This document shows, in pieces, positions 8,801-17,694 of a stretch of 55,231 nucleotides of DNA. Under the pieces are notes generated by a model. The model was not told the DNA's origin and did no database searches. It saw nothing but the letters and a program-made list of their open reading frames with translations. This DNA comes from an uncultured Verrucomicrobiota bacterium (lineage in GTDB: Bacteria; Verrucomicrobiota; Verrucomicrobiia; Verrucomicrobiales; Verrucomicrobiaceae), in contig CAILZI010000069.1 in NCBI GenBank assembly GCA_903838675.1, positions 1 to 55,231 on the forward strand, written 5' to 3'. The translations under genes were made by a program, and so were the position numbers. Every line of letters begins with the position of its first letter. Position 1 is the first letter of the stretch.

Positions 8801-9520
8801 TCAACGCGCGTTCATCCAAGGAATTTGCGGCTCATTCTTCAACTCTTTCCAATTGTTCCAGGCCAGCATGCCGAAGACCAGCAGGGTGAAAATGCCGCTG
8901 CCCACACGGATTTCCGCGTGAATATCCAGCAGATGCAGAATGCCATTCTGCAGGCCCAGCCAGAGGTCACTGGTCACAGACAGAAACGCCAACGTCACGG
9001 CGCACACGATGCTGATGGTCAGCACCTGGCGCTTATTGCGGGGGCCGAGGTAGGCCTGGCAGAGGTGGCCGCCATCGAGGGGCAGCACGGGCACCAGATT
9101 GAGCAGCGCCCAGAAAATGCTGACCACGGTGAAGGCATCCAGCATCTGATGCAGCCAGAGCCACGGCGGCGGCCAGAGGGTGATCGACCAGCCGACGGCA
9201 AGTCCGGCAAGGATTTCCAGCCCCGGGCCGGCGGCACTGACGAGGAAGTCCTCCTGCCGGGTGCGCGGCCTGCTGCCGATCGCAAGCCCCCCAAAGGCAT
9301 ACAAGACGATGCCCACCCTGCGGTCACCGTAGTTGCGCATGGCTAGGGCATGCCCAAGTTCATGAATTATGATGGAAAGCTGAACCGCAACCACCCAGGC
9401 CAGCAGGGCGCGGAAGGCCTCGGGGGTGTCGGCGGTGAAGCCCCCGCCCATGAGTGCGGTGTTCAGCCAGAACATTCCATGGATCTGAACCGGAAAGCCA
9501 AAAAGAGTGAAGCGAAGCAT
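8801..9520 (-). CDS. Site-2 protease family protein (M50)
   Basis: A small polytopic intramembrane metalloprotease of 239 residues. The zinc site HELGH (in IIHELGHALAMRNYG) is near residue 58, and the third ligand region LPLDGGH is near 155. Both sit in hydrophobic segments, as in the S2P/SpoIVFB group. No PDZ or CBS domain is attached, so it is a minimal form. ATG 9520 (MLRFTLFGFPVQIH) matches the usual N-terminus of the family; a TTG at 9529 is an alternative. Its substrate cannot be inferred. Divergent from the large propeller protein at 9652. Confidence 0.88.
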   Translation of the reverse strand: MLRFTLFGFPVQIHGMFWLNTALMGGGFTADTPEAFRALLAWVVAVQLSIIIHELGHALAMRNYGDRRVGIVLYAFGGLAIGSRPRTRQEDFLVSAAGPGLEILAGLAVGWSITLWPPPWLWLHQMLDAFTVVSIFWALLNLVPVLPLDGGHLCQAYLGPRNKRQVLTISIVCAVTLAFLSVTSDLWLGLQNGILHLLDIHAEIRVGSGIFTLLVFGMLAWNNWKELKNEPQIPWMNAR

Positions 9521-9651
9521 GAGGTGCAAAAGGAGTGAGCAGATGCTGTCTCACAAGGGGTGGGCAAAATCCACCATTTGATTTGGCTCCGGGGCATGGA
9601 AAAAGGGAAACAACGCCCATGCGCGATTCGTTACGCGTGTTCGATTCCACC

Positions 9652-12600
9652 ATGAAAAGACTCCTGACCTGCCTCCTGTTTTCCTCCGCGCTGCTGGCTG
9701 ATGATGCCGCCGATGTGCTTTCCCAATCCGGTGTCAAAGGCGGGATCGTGGTGCATGTGGGCTGTGGCGATGGGAAGGTCACGCAGGCGCTGCGAGCCAG
9801 TGACCGCTATCAAGTTCAAGGACTCACGCAGGATGCGACGGCGTTGCCGGGCATTCGCGAAACGATTCATCAGGCGGGCAAGTACGGCCCCGTGGCGGTG
9901 GATGCCTGGGATGGGCAGCATCTGCCGTACATTGAGAATTACTTGAACCTGCTGGTGGTCGAAGACGCTGCTGCGGTGGACAAGGCGGAGATCGACCGTG
10001 TGCTGACTCCGCTGGGCGTGGCCATGGTGCGCAAATCGGGCGGCGGCTGGGAGAAGATCGTGAAGCCATGGCCCAAGGGCATGGATGAGTGGACGCACTA
10101 TGCGTATGACTCGAAGGGCAATCCCACCTCCAAAGATGTCCTCACCGGCCCTCCCTCACGCATGCAGTGGGTGGGAAATCCGCGCTGGAGCCGACACCAT
10201 GACCGCATGTCATCCGTGAGCGCCGAGGTGAGTGCGGGTGGTCGTCTTTATTACATCATGGACGAAGGCAGCCGCATCTCCATCCTGATGCCCGCCAAGT
10301 TTGCGCTGATCGCACGTGATGCCTTCAACGGCACCGTCTTGTGGAAGAAACCGATCCCGCAGTGGAGCACGCATCTTTGGCCCCTGAAGTCGGGCCCCAC
10401 GCAGTTGACTCGCCGTCTCGCGGCCATCGGTGACAAGGTCTATGTGACGCTCGGCATTTCAGATCCCATCACCTGCCTCGATGGAGCGACGGGTGAGGTG
10501 ATCCGTGAGTACTCGCAGACCAAAGGCGCAGAGGAGTTGCTCTACCGCAATGGCACCCTTTACGCCCTGGTGAACCCTGAGGCGTGGCGGTTGAACGAGG
10601 AGTTTGCCGTGAAGCAGCAGAGCGATCAGAAGCGCGTGGAGACGGAGTTCAACTGGGATGGCAAGACGCGGCACCTGATGGCCATTGATGCCAAGAGCGG
10701 TGAGACGCTTTGGAAGGTGGATGACAAGGTCGGCCCGATCACCCTCGCCCTGGATGACAAGCGCATGGTGTATTATAATGGTGATGGTCTGACGAGCCGC
10801 GATGTGAAGACGGGCAAGGTGCTCTTTGCCGATGTGCCCGAGGCCCGCCGCAAGCTTTACGAATTCAACTTCGCGCCGCGTGTGGTGCTCAACGACGATG
10901 TGATCCTCTATGCCGGAGGCGATGGCAAGATGAAGGGCATCAATGCGGACACGGGCAAGGAACTGTGGAGCTCCTCGCATGAGAAGAGCGGCTATCGCAG
11001 CATGGAGGATGTCATTGTGGCGCAGGGACTCGTCTGGAACGCGGGAACCACGCAGGGCAATCAGACGGGGGAGTACACGGGCCGCGATCCGCTGACCGGA
11101 GTGGTGAAAAAGCAGTTCTATCCCGACGTGCCGCAGGGCACCTACTGGTTCCATCACCGCTGCTACATGGCCAAGGCCACGGAGAAGTTCATCATCCCGT
11201 CTCGCACCGGCATCGAGTATGTGGACATGGAGAAGCAGCACTGGGACCTGAACCATTGGGTGCGCGGCGCCTGCCTCTATGGTGTGCTGCCGTGCAATGG
11301 TCTGACCTATGCCGGGCCGCACAACTGCGCCTGCTACCCTGAAGCCAAGCTGGATGGCATGGCCGCCATGGCTTCCGCGCCGCGTTACCCGATGCCGCCG
11401 CACACCGCAGACAGCGCACGTTTGACCAGGGGGCCTGCGTATGCCGAAGCCCTTGCAGAAACACCGGCCGATGCCAAGGACTGGCCCACCTACCGCTCCG
11501 ACAATGCCCGCAGCGGCTACTCCAACCAGGATCTGAAAAAGGACCTCGGCATGGCCTGGGAAGTGAAGCTGACACCACCGCTCAGCACCACCACGAGCGC
11601 CGCAGGGCTGACCTTCGTCTCCGAAGTGGACAAGCACACGCTGCATGCCTTTGACTCCGCCACCGGCAAGGAAGCGTGGCATTTCATCGCAGGAGGTCGC
11701 ATGGATTCACCGCCGACTTACTGGCAGGGGAGGGTGTTCATCGGCGGCAATGACGGCAACGTGTACTGCCTGCGTGCCAAGGACGGCGCGTTGGTGTGGA
11801 AGTTCCAAGGCGCACCCGTCATGATGAGCCACGGTGCATGGGAAATGATGGAGAGCGTCTGGCCCGTGCACGGCAGCGTGCTGGTGGAAAACGGCCTCGT
11901 GAGTTTTGTCTCAGGCCATTCCTGCTTCCTCGATGGCGGCCTGTGGTTCTATCGCGTCGATGCGAAGACCGGCGAAATGAAGGTCAAGATCAACTACGAC
12001 GACCGTGATCCTGACACCGGCGGTGATTTGAACGACCGCCACAAGACGCTACAGATGCCCGTTGCCCTGAACGACATCCTGAGCAGCGACTGCAAGTGGA
12101 CCTTCCTGCGCACGCAGAAAATCGGCATGGATGGCAAGCGCGTCGAGGTCGGCCCAGTGAGCGGGGATTTCGACAAGCAGGGCGGCGCCCACAAAGGCGA
12201 GGGACAGCATCTCTTTGCGCCAATGGGTTTCCTCGATGACTCCAACTTCCACCGCAGCTACTGGGTCTATGGCAAGAGCTTTGCCGGTGGCCACGGCGGC
12301 TACTTCCAGGCAGGCAAGTATGCGCCTGCGGGCCGCATCCTCGTGCACGATGACAAGAACGTGTACTCCTACGGCCGCGAGGCGCAGTACTACAAGTGGA
12401 CGACCACGATGGAGTACACGCTGTTTGCCACGCCCAAGGCGCCACCGGAAGAAGCGTATGACACCGAGTCCGCCACGACCGAACGCAAGGGCAACAGTGT
12501 GGTGCTGGATGAAAAGGGCGTGCCCCTCGCGGTGCAGCCGAAGGGCGAGACGCAGGTCGGCCACAGCGAGACCATGAAGGCCGAAGCCGAAGCCAAGAAG

Positions 12601-13671
12601 AAAGGGAAGGGCAAGAACGGCGGAGCTGGTAAAAAAGGCGAAGCCAAGGCGGCGAGGGCCAAGGGGGCTCCCATGCCCGGCAGCGTGCAGTTCCCGGATG
12701 TGCCGGTGCTTGATCCCGCTGAGACGCCGATCACTGTCGAAGCCTGGGTGCTGCCGGACAAACCCAGCGGCACCATCATCAATCATGGCGGGCCAAAGCA
12801 GGGCGTGGGCCTCGACTTCCACGACCGCAAGCCGCAGTTCCACATCCGCAGCGATTCCAAGGCCAGCAGCATTGTGTCCGCCGAAGCCCTGACTGACGGC
12901 TGGCATCACATTGCAGGAGTGCTCGCTGCCGACAAAAAGATGACCTTGTTTATCGACGGCAAGCTTGTCGCTGAAGGCGTGGCCGAAAACCTGGTAGCCG
13001 CCAAGCCGGCGAATCCTCTGATCGTAGGCAATGGCAATGGTGTCGATGAGGACAGCGCCGGTGCTTACAGCGGTCTGCTGGATCAATTGGCCATCTATCA
13101 CAAGGCTCTGAGCGCCGCCGAGGTGCAGCAGCGCTTTGAGCAGCCTGAAGTGAAGCCTGTGGATGCGGTGCTCTTCTGCAACTTCGACAACGGCGACTCC
13201 CGCGACAGCTCCGGCAATGACGTGCATGGCGTGGGTGCAGGTGTCGAGTCCGGCAAAGGCAAGGTGGGCGGCGCGCTTTGGTTCAAAGGCGGAGCCGAGG
13301 CCAAGGGCGGCAAAAACGGCGGCAGCTTTGTGAAGCACACCTGGGACCGCTTCGTACCCATCGTCGCCCGCAGCATGGCGCTGGCTGGCAAGACCGTGCT
13401 CGTCAGCGGTGCGCCTGACATGATCGACGAAGAGTACGCCTTTGAACGCCTCGCCGCCAGAGATCCTGCTATCCTGCAGGAGCTCAAGGAGCAGGATGAT
13501 GCCCTCGATGGCAAACGTGGTGCCAAGATGTGGGCTGTGAACACCGAAACCGGCGAGCAAAGCGCCGGCATTGAACTCACCAGCCCTGCCGTGTGGGATG
13601 GCATCACTGTCGCTCAGGGGCGCGTGTATGTGAGCACCATGGACGGCAGGCTGCAGTGCTTTGGGAAATAA
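9652..13671 (+). CDS. Giant secreted PQQ-like propeller protein with methyltransferase-like and LamG domains
   Basis: 1339 residues from ATG 9652, where a signal peptide begins (MKRLLTCLLFSSALLADD); longer in-frame starts upstream lack one. Residues 28-140 resemble a Rossmann methyltransferase (VGCGDG at 36-41). Residues of about 150-960 are a PQQ-type beta-propeller with repeated blades such as VYVTLGISDPITCLDGATGEV, VFIGGNDGNVYCLRAKDG and LHAFDSATGKEAWHF. A Lys/Ala/Gly-rich linker (about 974-1004) leads to a LamG/concanavalin domain (about 1009-1160: ITVEAWVLPDKP, GWHHIAGV, FIDGKLV). A last propeller blade (KMWAVNTETGEQ, VYVSTMDGRLQCFG) follows at the C-terminus. Probably an extracytoplasmic binding protein or dehydrogenase-like protein; the substrate is unknown. 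Confidence 0.85.
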   Translation: MKRLLTCLLFSSALLADDAADVLSQSGVKGGIVVHVGCGDGKVTQALRASDRYQVQGLTQDATALPGIRETIHQAGKYGPVAVDAWDGQHLPYIENYLNLLVVEDAAAVDKAEIDRVLTPLGVAMVRKSGGGWEKIVKPWPKGMDEWTHYAYDSKGNPTSKDVLTGPPSRMQWVGNPRWSRHHDRMSSVSAEVSAGGRLYYIMDEGSRISILMPAKFALIARDAFNGTVLWKKPIPQWSTHLWPLKSGPTQLTRRLAAIGDKVYVTLGISDPITCLDGATGEVIREYSQTKGAEELLYRNGTLYALVNPEAWRLNEEFAVKQQSDQKRVETEFNWDGKTRHLMAIDAKSGETLWKVDDKVGPITLALDDKRMVYYNGDGLTSRDVKTGKVLFADVPEARRKLYEFNFAPRVVLNDDVILYAGGDGKMKGINADTGKELWSSSHEKSGYRSMEDVIVAQGLVWNAGTTQGNQTGEYTGRDPLTGVVKKQFYPDVPQGTYWFHHRCYMAKATEKFIIPSRTGIEYVDMEKQHWDLNHWVRGACLYGVLPCNGLTYAGPHNCACYPEAKLDGMAAMASAPRYPMPPHTADSARLTRGPAYAEALAETPADAKDWPTYRSDNARSGYSNQDLKKDLGMAWEVKLTPPLSTTTSAAGLTFVSEVDKHTLHAFDSATGKEAWHFIAGGRMDSPPTYWQGRVFIGGNDGNVYCLRAKDGALVWKFQGAPVMMSHGAWEMMESVWPVHGSVLVENGLVSFVSGHSCFLDGGLWFYRVDAKTGEMKVKINYDDRDPDTGGDLNDRHKTLQMPVALNDILSSDCKWTFLRTQKIGMDGKRVEVGPVSGDFDKQGGAHKGEGQHLFAPMGFLDDSNFHRSYWVYGKSFAGGHGGYFQAGKYAPAGRILVHDDKNVYSYGREAQYYKWTTTMEYTLFATPKAPPEEAYDTESATTERKGNSVVLDEKGVPLAVQPKGETQVGHSETMKAEAEAKKKGKGKNGGAGKKGEAKAARAKGAPMPGSVQFPDVPVLDPAETPITVEAWVLPDKPSGTIINHGGPKQGVGLDFHDRKPQFHIRSDSKASSIVSAEALTDGWHHIAGVLAADKKMTLFIDGKLVAEGVAENLVAAKPANPLIVGNGNGVDEDSAGAYSGLLDQLAIYHKALSAAEVQQRFEQPEVKPVDAVLFCNFDNGDSRDSSGNDVHGVGAGVESGKGKVGGALWFKGGAEAKGGKNGGSFVKHTWDRFVPIVARSMALAGKTVLVSGAPDMIDEEYAFERLAARDPAILQELKEQDDALDGKRGAKMWAVNTETGEQSAGIELTSPAVWDGITVAQGRVYVSTMDGRLQCFGK

Positions 13672-13676
13672 ACGTC

Positions 13677-14702
13677 ATGCGCCTCGCCACCCTCATCATC
13701 GCCATCTGCACCAGTGGTGCCTGCGCCTGCACTATCCCGGTCTTCCGGTTTGCGCTGGATCGCTGGGAGGCGGACAAGTTTCATCTGGTGCTGCCGCAGG
13801 CGGTCTCGAAAGAACCTGCTGTTCAGGACTTGCTGCGGCCACTGCGTGCCAATGGCAAAGCCAATCTGGACATCACCACCTCGGCCGACACGACTCAGCA
13901 GGATTCCGTCCTGCGCTACTCACGGGCGAGCGACAAGCAGGTGTGGTCTGGCAAACTGGATGCCGCCGCGCTCAGTGCGGTGCTGGATTCTCCCGCGCGC
14001 AAGAAGCTCGTCCAGCAGCTGCTGGCGGGGGATTCGGTCATCTGGGTGATCGCTGACAGCGGATCGCCAGTGGACGTGCTGGAGGTGGAGCGGATCGAGA
14101 AGCGGCTCAAGTTTCTGGAGCAGGTGGCCTCCCTGCCGATCCAGGATCCGAATGACCCCGACAGCCAGCTTGGCCCCGGGCCCGCGCTCAAACTGAAGTT
14201 CACCACCCTCAGGCTGCGGCGGGATGACCCCGCAGAGCAGTTGCTGCTGCGGATGCTCGCGGGTCCGCAGGGTACATTTGACCCTGCCACCACCAGTTTT
14301 GCCGGGGCGGTGTTTGGCCGTGGACGGGTGCTGGGAGCCTGGCCGCTCGCCATTCTGGATGACGCCTCGCTGGACGACGCCTGCATGTTTCTCGTGGGCC
14401 GCTGTGGCTGCCGGCTCAAGAACGAAAGTCCCGGCTGGGACATCCTTCTCAATCTTGACTGGGAAAAGGCGCTGCCTGCTGCGGCGACGACCAGTGAGTC
14501 AAAGCCAGCGGAAGCTCAGATGACCAGCCCGCAGCAGCCGCAAATCCAGGCAGTCTTCAAACCCACCGCTGCCGAGCTGATCACAATCACTCCTGACGAG
14601 CCTGCTGTGCTGGCCGATAAGGGTAGAAAAGGTCCGCTGATTGCGGGAATGGCAGCAGGGCTGGCCCTGCTGGTACTGATTCCGCGCTGGCTGAGAAAGT
14701 AA
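13677..14702 (+). CDS. Exported protein with C-terminal membrane anchor, unknown function
   Basis: 341 residues from ATG 13677, five bases after the stop of the propeller gene, so the two form an operon. N-terminus MRLATLIIAICTSGACA is a signal peptide, possibly with a weak lipobox before Cys16 or Cys18. The C-terminus has one membrane helix (GPLIAGMAAGLALLVLIPRWL) and a basic tail. A short run CMFLVGRCGCRLKNESPGWDILLNLDW near residues 235-262 carries three cysteines. No domain family is recognised. Co-expression suggests a role with the propeller protein at the cell surface. Confidence 0.75.
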   Translation: MRLATLIIAICTSGACACTIPVFRFALDRWEADKFHLVLPQAVSKEPAVQDLLRPLRANGKANLDITTSADTTQQDSVLRYSRASDKQVWSGKLDAAALSAVLDSPARKKLVQQLLAGDSVIWVIADSGSPVDVLEVERIEKRLKFLEQVASLPIQDPNDPDSQLGPGPALKLKFTTLRLRRDDPAEQLLLRMLAGPQGTFDPATTSFAGAVFGRGRVLGAWPLAILDDASLDDACMFLVGRCGCRLKNESPGWDILLNLDWEKALPAAATTSESKPAEAQMTSPQQPQIQAVFKPTAAELITITPDEPAVLADKGRKGPLIAGMAAGLALLVLIPRWLRK

Positions 14703-14940
14703 CCGAAGGTTTCACTTGGCGACTTCACGGGATGTCGTGGTCTCGCCACTCTCATAGGCTTTATAGGCGTCATATGGCCTATTTCCAGCGACGGATACCT
14801 GTATCAAGCGTGCCCATTCAACAGCTTTTGTAGCCACTTGATCGAATCAAAATCCCAAAGCCAAAAAAAAGATTTGCCGGATCCATTGATTTGAGGGATT
14901 ATTTAACATATCTAAATAATCAATAGTTGCCCCACTTCTC
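14703..14940 (+). promoter_or_regulatory. Promoter region with a perfect 9-bp dyad before the barrel gene
   Basis: This AT-rich gap holds GATTATTTA (14897-14905), a 7-base spacer, and TAAATAATC (14913-14921), a perfect inverted repeat whose end lies 19 bases before the ATG at 14941. It could be an operator or an RNA hairpin. TAAATAAT inside the right arm also looks like a -10 element. There is no Shine-Dalgarno sequence before the ATG. Nothing else is seen in the gap. Confidence 0.5.
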
Positions 14941-15816
14941 ATGAAAAGGATCTTCTTTTGCGCTTTAAGCGTCAGCATGGCCCTTTATCAAAGTGCTGTG
15001 GCTCAGCCTGCCTACAGCGGCGTCATGGCCATTCCGCCTCCCCCTCCGGGTTATGGCACCGGCGCTCCTCCTGCTGGCTATGGCACGACGTCCAGTGTGC
15101 CTGCGTATCCCAACGCACTGCCGCCTTCCAGCGTTTCACCAAACGTTACTTCGCCGCCTGCGTATGACCAGTATGCCGCCGCCCCACAGCCGGGTCAGGT
15201 GTCGTCGGTCGCTCCACAGGGGGTCTCAAATTACGGTTCCCAGCCCGCCTATGGAACCAACGGAGGAGGCTCAAACATGATCAATTTCAGGTATGCGGAA
15301 GTCTACTATCGTTATCTGGCTCCCAAGCACAGCGACTTGGCAGGGGCCAGTACCATCGGCGGCGCGCTCTCGTTGGAGCTGAGCAGCCTCTTTTATTTGA
15401 AATTCGGTGCCTCCTGGGGCAGTGGCACCGACAGTGGCGGATCGGTAGGCTCAGCCGCCCACGCGAAATACCAGTTTGCCAGCGTCCAGGCTGGTGCCGG
15501 TTTCCACACCCAGTTGACCAGTCGTGTCACCTTCGTGGCTGAAGCAGGCATGGTCTATGCCAGCTTGAAGGCCAAAGACAGCGCCGTCAGCTTCAGCGAC
15601 GGCTCGGTCTACATACGTCCAGGCCTGCGTTACACTCCGCGTGATTGGTTGGAATTGCAGGCTGGTGTGACTGTGAGCAGTGCGGACAAATACGACAGCA
15701 AGATATTGGATTTCACCAGTTACTTCCGCGTCATGCCGCAGTTTGACTTGGGCGTTGGCGGAGACTTTGGCAACACGACCCGAGCATTCCGCGCCACGAT
15801 GCGTCTGCGCTGGTAA
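14941..15816 (+). CDS. Outer-membrane beta-barrel protein with Pro/Gly-rich N-terminus
   Basis: 291 residues. A signal peptide (MKRIFFCALSVSMALYQSAVAQ) is followed by about 90 residues rich in Pro, Gly, Tyr and Ser (IPPPPPGYGTGAPPAGYGTT and similar), which is probably unstructured and exposed. Residues of about 115-291 show amphipathic strands of an eight- to ten-strand barrel (EVYYRYLAPKH, ALSLELSSLFYLKFGASW, VTFVAEAGMVYASL, ELQAGVTVSSADKY). The chain ends in Arg-Leu-Arg-Trp, the aromatic-terminal pattern used for outer-membrane assembly. Function may be structural, adhesive or a porin-like channel. It faces the endonuclease III gene tail to tail with a one-base gap. Confidence 0.75.
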   Translation: MKRIFFCALSVSMALYQSAVAQPAYSGVMAIPPPPPGYGTGAPPAGYGTTSSVPAYPNALPPSSVSPNVTSPPAYDQYAAAPQPGQVSSVAPQGVSNYGSQPAYGTNGGGSNMINFRYAEVYYRYLAPKHSDLAGASTIGGALSLELSSLFYLKFGASWGSGTDSGGSVGSAAHAKYQFASVQAGAGFHTQLTSRVTFVAEAGMVYASLKAKDSAVSFSDGSVYIRPGLRYTPRDWLELQAGVTVSSADKYDSKILDFTSYFRVMPQFDLGVGGDFGNTTRAFRATMRLRW

Positions 15817-15817
15817 C

Positions 15818-16471
15818 TTACGCCTTCCGAGTGCTCACCGGGTTCTGGCGCTTGGCATAGCAGGTGCGGCAGATCTCGCACACAGTGCCATCGCAGCCCC
15901 TGGCAGAGCAGAACTCCCTGCCGTAGAAAATGATCTGCAGGTGCAGTTTGTTCCAAGATTCCTCTGGAAACAGGTGCTTCAAATCACGCTCAGTCTGCAA
16001 AACAGACTTCCCGTTGGTCAGGCCCCAGCGCTGGGCGAGGCGGTGGATGTGAGTGTCCACCGGAAAAGCAGGAATCCCAAAGGCCTGAGCCATCACGACC
16101 TGGGCTGTCTTGTGGCCAACTCCAGGGAGCCGTTCCAGGGCCTCAAGCGACGCTGGCACCTGCCCTTGATGTTCCGCCATCAGAATGCCGGAAAGCTGTT
16201 TGATTGCTTTGGCCTTCTGCGGCCCCAGACCGCATGGACGGACGATTGATTCGATTTGATCTAGGGGAGCGGCAGCCAGCGCTTTCGGAGTGCTGCCAAG
16301 ACGAAACAGGTCGGGAGTGACCTGATTGACGCGAACATCGGTGCACTGCGCTGAAAGAAGCACCGCCACCAGAAGGGTGAATGGGTCCGCATGATCCAGT
16401 GGAACAGGCGGGGAGGGGTAGAGCTGTCCCAGACGGCCCCGAATGAAATCCGCACGCTCCTGTTTGGTCAC
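15818..16471 (-). CDS. nth: Endonuclease III (DNA glycosylase/AP lyase)
   Basis: A base-excision repair enzyme of 217 residues that removes oxidised pyrimidines and cuts the abasic strand. The helix-hairpin-helix LPGVGHKTA holds the catalytic lysine at 121, and the catalytic aspartate is D139 in FPVDTHIHR. The C-terminal cysteine cluster has five cysteines at 188, 193, 198, 201 and 204, not the usual C-x6-C-x2-C-x5-C, so its iron-sulfur ligation must differ from the E. coli pattern. Length and order match the family. Upstream of it on the same strand is the 3D-domain lipoprotein. Confidence 0.93.
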   Translation of the reverse strand: MTKQERADFIRGRLGQLYPSPPVPLDHADPFTLLVAVLLSAQCTDVRVNQVTPDLFRLGSTPKALAAAPLDQIESIVRPCGLGPQKAKAIKQLSGILMAEHQGQVPASLEALERLPGVGHKTAQVVMAQAFGIPAFPVDTHIHRLAQRWGLTNGKSVLQTERDLKHLFPEESWNKLHLQIIFYGREFCSARGCDGTVCEICRTCYAKRQNPVSTRKA

Positions 16472-16498
16472 TGGAGTAGGTCCGCAAAAAGACGAGGA

Positions 16499-16978
16499 CT
16501 ATGAACTGGTCTCAATCCGCGCCACCATGCGCCGTATGTGTTCATAGGCTGTACGCTGCTTCATGATGGACAGGCTCTTGGAGAAGGACCCCCATTTGAT
16601 GACGCGGATGTTCACGTTGCGCACACCCCAGGCATTCATGGTGGCCTTGTCCGGCTTGTAGAGGTCGATGGTGTTCGTGCCCACCAGGGCAGAGCCATAA
16701 TCATCCACCTGATAAACGTAGGGCAGGCCTTCGATCTGGAAAATGGTGCCTACCGGATACACGGACCAATCGGCGGCGGCGCTGCGCACATTTCCATACT
16801 TGAGCTGAGTGCCAACGGCGGTTTTAGCACCATACACGATGTGGTCTGACTCACCATGAGTGTAGGCGGTGGTGCGAACGGAGGTGATGCGCGTGCCTCG
16901 TCCCAAGAAACCTGTGGATTCACAAGATGCCAGAAAACAGGCTGAAAGGCCGATGAGAAGGAGGGTGTAGTGTCGCAT
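16499..16978 (-). CDS. 3D-domain lipoprotein
   Basis: 159 residues from ATG 16978. The signal ends in a lipobox (CFLASC), so it is a lipid-anchored envelope protein. The middle carries a 3D (Asp-Asp-Asp) beta-barrel related to lytic transglycosylases and RlpA: TTAYTHGESDH, YPVGTIFQIEGLPYVYQVDDYG and TIDLYKP supply the three aspartates. This suggests binding or cleavage of peptidoglycan. An in-frame ATG at 16990 is a weaker start. A perfect dyad sits just upstream of the ATG. Confidence 0.85.
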   Translation of the reverse strand: MRHYTLLLIGLSACFLASCESTGFLGRGTRITSVRTTAYTHGESDHIVYGAKTAVGTQLKYGNVRSAAADWSVYPVGTIFQIEGLPYVYQVDDYGSALVGTNTIDLYKPDKATMNAWGVRNVNIRVIKWGSFSKSLSIMKQRTAYEHIRRMVARIETSS

Positions 16979-16983
16979 TTTTA

Positions 16984-17004
16984 TTAACAATATCTGATTG
17001 TTAA
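16984..17004 (-). promoter_or_regulatory. Perfect 8-bp dyad upstream of the 3D lipoprotein
   Basis: TTAACAAT (16984-16991), spacer ATCTG, ATTGTTAA (16997-17004), ending 5 bases before the start codon of the minus-strand gene at 16978. The position suits a repressor operator or a leader hairpin that would mask translation initiation. No known factor can be named. Confidence 0.45.
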
Positions 17005-17041
17005 CTTTCCTTTTAGAATACTTATTGTGGGGTAAATCTGC

Positions 17042-17067
17042 GCTGAAATCAATCTTTGATTTTCAGC
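17042..17067. other. Imperfect hairpin between the lipoprotein and thioredoxin genes
   Basis: GCTGAAATCAA at 17042-17052 pairs with TTGATTTTCAGC ending at 17067, with one bulged T and a three-base loop. On the minus strand it lies in the 3' region of the thioredoxin gene, but no T-run follows, so it is at best a weak terminator. Confidence 0.35.
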
Positions 17068-17190
17068 CCCCTTTTGAGAAGGCGTGCAGACCGGCGTTAA
17101 AGCCAGCAGAACAAGTCGCGACAGGAAACCATGGATGCATTCCTGGCTTTGATGCAGCCTGGAATGCGGCGCAGCAGACCCTGCTCAGCT

Positions 17191-17628
17191 TCAGCTCTTT
17201 TTGGCTGCCTGTGCTTTCTTGAGGACCTTGGTCAGTTTTTTGGCAAAATCTTTGGGCGGGGTGACGTCTTTCAGGTCATCCAGAGTGGTCTTGCCGACGG
17301 AATCGAGGAAAAAGAGGTGCGGAATGGTGTCGACCTTGAAGCCTTCGGCGAGCTTGCTGTTGGCCTGCTCGTCGATGTCCAGATAGGCCCAGTTGAACTT
17401 ATCATGAAAAGGCTGCACCTCGCTGCTCGGATAGACGTCCTTTTTCATGGTCTGGCAGGGGCCGCACCAGGAGGCGGAGAAAACGATGACAACTGGCTTG
17501 CCGTTTTCCTTGGCTGCTCTCAGGGCCGAAGAAGCGGAGGTAAAGAACTTCGGACTGCCTGCGGGGAAGTCAGCGGCATGGAGAGTCAGCGAGAACAGGG
17601 TGGCGAGTAAAAGGAGAGCTTTTTTCAT
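17191..17628 (-). CDS. Thioredoxin-family exported protein
   Basis: 145 residues from ATG 17628, which begins a signal peptide (MKKALLLLATLFSLTLHAAD). The thioredoxin fold has the active site WCGPC (FSASWCGPCQTMKKDVY) near residue 53, and the cis-proline region is DTIPHLFFLD. The short DsbD-gamma/YyaL-like arrangement suggests a periplasmic disulfide reductant or oxidoreductase. The C-terminus is Lys-rich. The CDP-alcohol transferase gene ends 66 bases upstream of the ATG. Confidence 0.9.
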   Translation of the reverse strand: MKKALLLLATLFSLTLHAADFPAGSPKFFTSASSALRAAKENGKPVVIVFSASWCGPCQTMKKDVYPSSEVQPFHDKFNWAYLDIDEQANSKLAEGFKVDTIPHLFFLDSVGKTTLDDLKDVTPPKDFAKKLTKVLKKAQAAKKS

Positions 17629-17694
17629 GAAGGGAGCGGGGAAAAGGGGACGCTGTCCAGGGGTGGAATATTTCAATTCCTGCCGGCCACTCAC

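Noticed and set aside
12049..13560. Open frame of about 500 codons on the minus strand opposite the propeller gene
   Set aside because: It is the antisense shadow of a high-GC gene. It shows no family motif, and the plus-strand frame has clear domains throughout.
17042..17067. Hairpin taken as terminator of the thioredoxin gene
   Set aside because: No T-run follows on the minus strand, so it is listed as a hairpin only.
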